Source: Agromyces cerinus subsp. cerinus (lineage in GTDB: Bacteria > Actinomycetota > Actinomycetes > Actinomycetales > Microbacteriaceae). Taken from it: DNA of 64,000 bases. Positions 62,864-64,000 of this stretch are shown in pieces. The position numbers and the translations under genes are program-made. The notes beneath the pieces were generated by a model. That model saw only the letters and a list, made by a program, of their open reading frames with translations, was not told where the DNA came from and searched no databases. Location of the stretch: NCBI RefSeq assembly GCF_900142065.1, contig NZ_FSRJ01000001.1, positions 806,001-870,000 of the forward strand. Direction: 5' to 3'. Numbering within the stretch: position 1 is the stretch's first letter; the number at the start of each line of letters is the position of its first letter.

Positions 62864-64000
62864 TCACATGACGGAGTTCGGCGTCGTTGTCATCGACACA
62901 TGCTCTTCGAACGAGGCGGCTCTCAGTCCGCCGAGCAACCCCAAAGTGGTTGCGTTTTCCACAGCCTCGGCCCTGGTGGATGCCGCGAGCTTGCGGAAGA
63001 TCGAGGACACGTGGCTGCTGATGGTGTTCCTCGAGACGTAGAGTCGCTTCCCGATCTCCGCGAGGGTAAGGTGCGTCTGAAGGTAGGGGAGGACGCGCTG
63101 CTCGGCAACCGTGAGTGCTGTCGACGCAGCGTGTCGGCCGAGACGTTCCTTCTCATCGGTGGCGAGTACCGCCGCGGCCACGCGAGCGTCCAATGCCTCA
63201 CGGCCCCCGCGCGGCGGCAGGATCTCCTTGATTTCGCGTAGCAGCATCCGGGCGGCGTCGGTGTCGCCCGTCTGCAAACTCGCGTGGACGAGGAAGAGGC
63301 GAGTGGGGATGCTGATCAAGGGCACCGCACTTCCGCACCGGCCGCGCTCGGACATCGCCAGCGCGAGGAACTTCTGCCCGGCTGTCCGTCTGCCGGCGTG
63401 CAGCGCGGAGTAGGCAGCGGCCGCATGCGCATACGCGCACATGATGTAGCCGTCGATGTTGCTCGTCTGTATCGCGTCGAGTGCTCGCTGCACGTGCGCG
63501 TCGGCCGCCGTCCAGTCGTCACCGTCGATGGCGAGCTGCGCGAGTTCGATCTCGCACATGACGATCGTGGCGGGGTTGCCGTGCACCTCGGCCGTGTGGA
63601 TGGCCTCCAGCAGGACTTCGCGCGCTCGGGTCTCGTGCCCCGAATGGAGGAGCGTGCTTCCCAGGATCTGGAGCGCGGGATCACGCCACGGACTCTCGAC
63701 GGCCTCAGCCTGAACCCCGAACTCGGCGTCTGCAAGGGCTTGCCGCAGTCCGCGCTTCATGGTGATGGCTCGCACCATGGCTTTCGCCGACGAAAGATCG
63801 ATGCCGTTGACCCGAGGAGCGCCGTCCGGCATGCTGCCGAGCAGCGACGCCCACTTCTGCGCGGCCTCGTCGGTACCAGACAGCAGCGAGTACCACGTCA
63901 CGACCACGACGGCGAACGGGTTGGCGAGGAGGTTCGCGTCGCCGATCTGCCCGATCCACCGCCCGAGGGTCGTCGTTTCGCCTGCGGTGTACGTATTGAG
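62864..64000 (-). CDS. Large LuxR-family transcription regulator, 5' end outside the window
   Basis: The C-terminal 378 residues are visible; the frame is open to the window edge. The end carries a LuxR helix-turn-helix (LTVAEQRVLPYLQTHLTLAEIGKRLYVSRNTISSHVSSIFRKL), preceded by about 250 residues of helical, TPR-like sequence rich in Ala and Leu. This is the architecture of MalT/LAL regulators, whose N-terminal ATPase part would be outside the window. The target genes are unknown; the degraded surface-protein gene is its only visible neighbour. Confidence 0.85.
   Translation of the reverse strand, partial: LNTYTAGETTTLGRWIGQIGDANLLANPFAVVVVTWYSLLSGTDEAAQKWASLLGSMPDGAPRVNGIDLSSAKAMVRAITMKRGLRQALADAEFGVQAEAVESPWRDPALQILGSTLLHSGHETRAREVLLEAIHTAEVHGNPATIVMCEIELAQLAIDGDDWTAADAHVQRALDAIQTSNIDGYIMCAYAHAAAAYSALHAGRRTAGQKFLALAMSERGRCGSAVPLISIPTRLFLVHASLQTGDTDAARMLLREIKEILPPRGGREALDARVAAAVLATDEKERLGRHAASTALTVAEQRVLPYLQTHLTLAEIGKRLYVSRNTISSHVSSIFRKLAASTRAEAVENATTLGLLGGLRAASFEEHVSMTTTPNSVM

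Overview
This is a high-GC (roughly 70% by eye) actinobacterial chromosome segment, most likely from the family Microbacteriaceae and perhaps close to Agromyces. The evidence is RbpA, WhiA, OpcA, a four-domain ribosomal protein S1, an actinobacterial ileS T-box leader, TAnnnT-type -10 elements and the gene order uvrB-uvrA-uvrC-rapZ-whiA-sodA-gapA-pgk-tpiA-secG-rbpA. Genus and family are inferences from gene content.

Layout. 1-3.5 kb: tail of a DUF4166 gene, a TIGR01777 epimerase-like gene, rpsA and coaE. 3.6-12.6 kb: excision repair genes uvrB, uvrA (with a LexA box) and uvrC, then rapZ and whiA. 12.7-17.3 kb: sodA, lower glycolysis (gapA-pgk-tpiA), secG, rbpA. 17.3-25.4 kb (minus strand): one pentose phosphate operon tkt-tal-pgi-zwf-opcA-pgl. 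25.7-28.5 kb: heme O/A synthesis genes ctaB and ctaA, flanking a DUF559 gene. 28.7-32.9 kb: Fe-S assembly operon sufB-sufD-Rieske-sufC-sufT-like. 33-39.2 kb: M3 peptidase, a methyltransferase, and the minus-strand operon valS-GNAT-small ORF. 39.3-45 kb: a peptide/nickel-type ABC importer with a divergent short GntR regulator. 45-51.6 kb: T-box, ileS, folC, DUF4233, ndk, and a VKOR gene. 51.8-57.3 kb: RNase E/G, DUF4031, rplU-rpmA, obg. 57.3-61.9 kb: proB, proA, a small membrane protein, nadD, a membrane-anchored unknown, rsfS. 61.9-64 kb: tRNA-Ala(GGC) with a strong terminator, a frameshifted remnant of a cell-wall-anchored protein, and a large LuxR-type regulator that runs off the window.

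Most of the window is conserved housekeeping DNA. I see no CRISPR array, insertion sequence, prophage, defence island or biosynthetic cluster. The less ordinary signals are regulatory. Ten genes have a TAnnnT-type hexamer exactly 6-7 bases before the start codon, which predicts leaderless mRNAs, and at three junctions an upstream TAG stop codon is also the first three bases of such a hexamer. The GntR promoter contains a TTGTTC-N11-GAACAA inverted repeat. The octamer GGCATCCG/CGGATGCC is several-fold more frequent than composition predicts and also lies in a long hairpin. The rplU and rne genes have long leaders. yvcK is missing between rapZ and whiA, and the suf operon lacks sufR, sufS and sufU. 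The region after tRNA-Ala is the only clearly accessory part.
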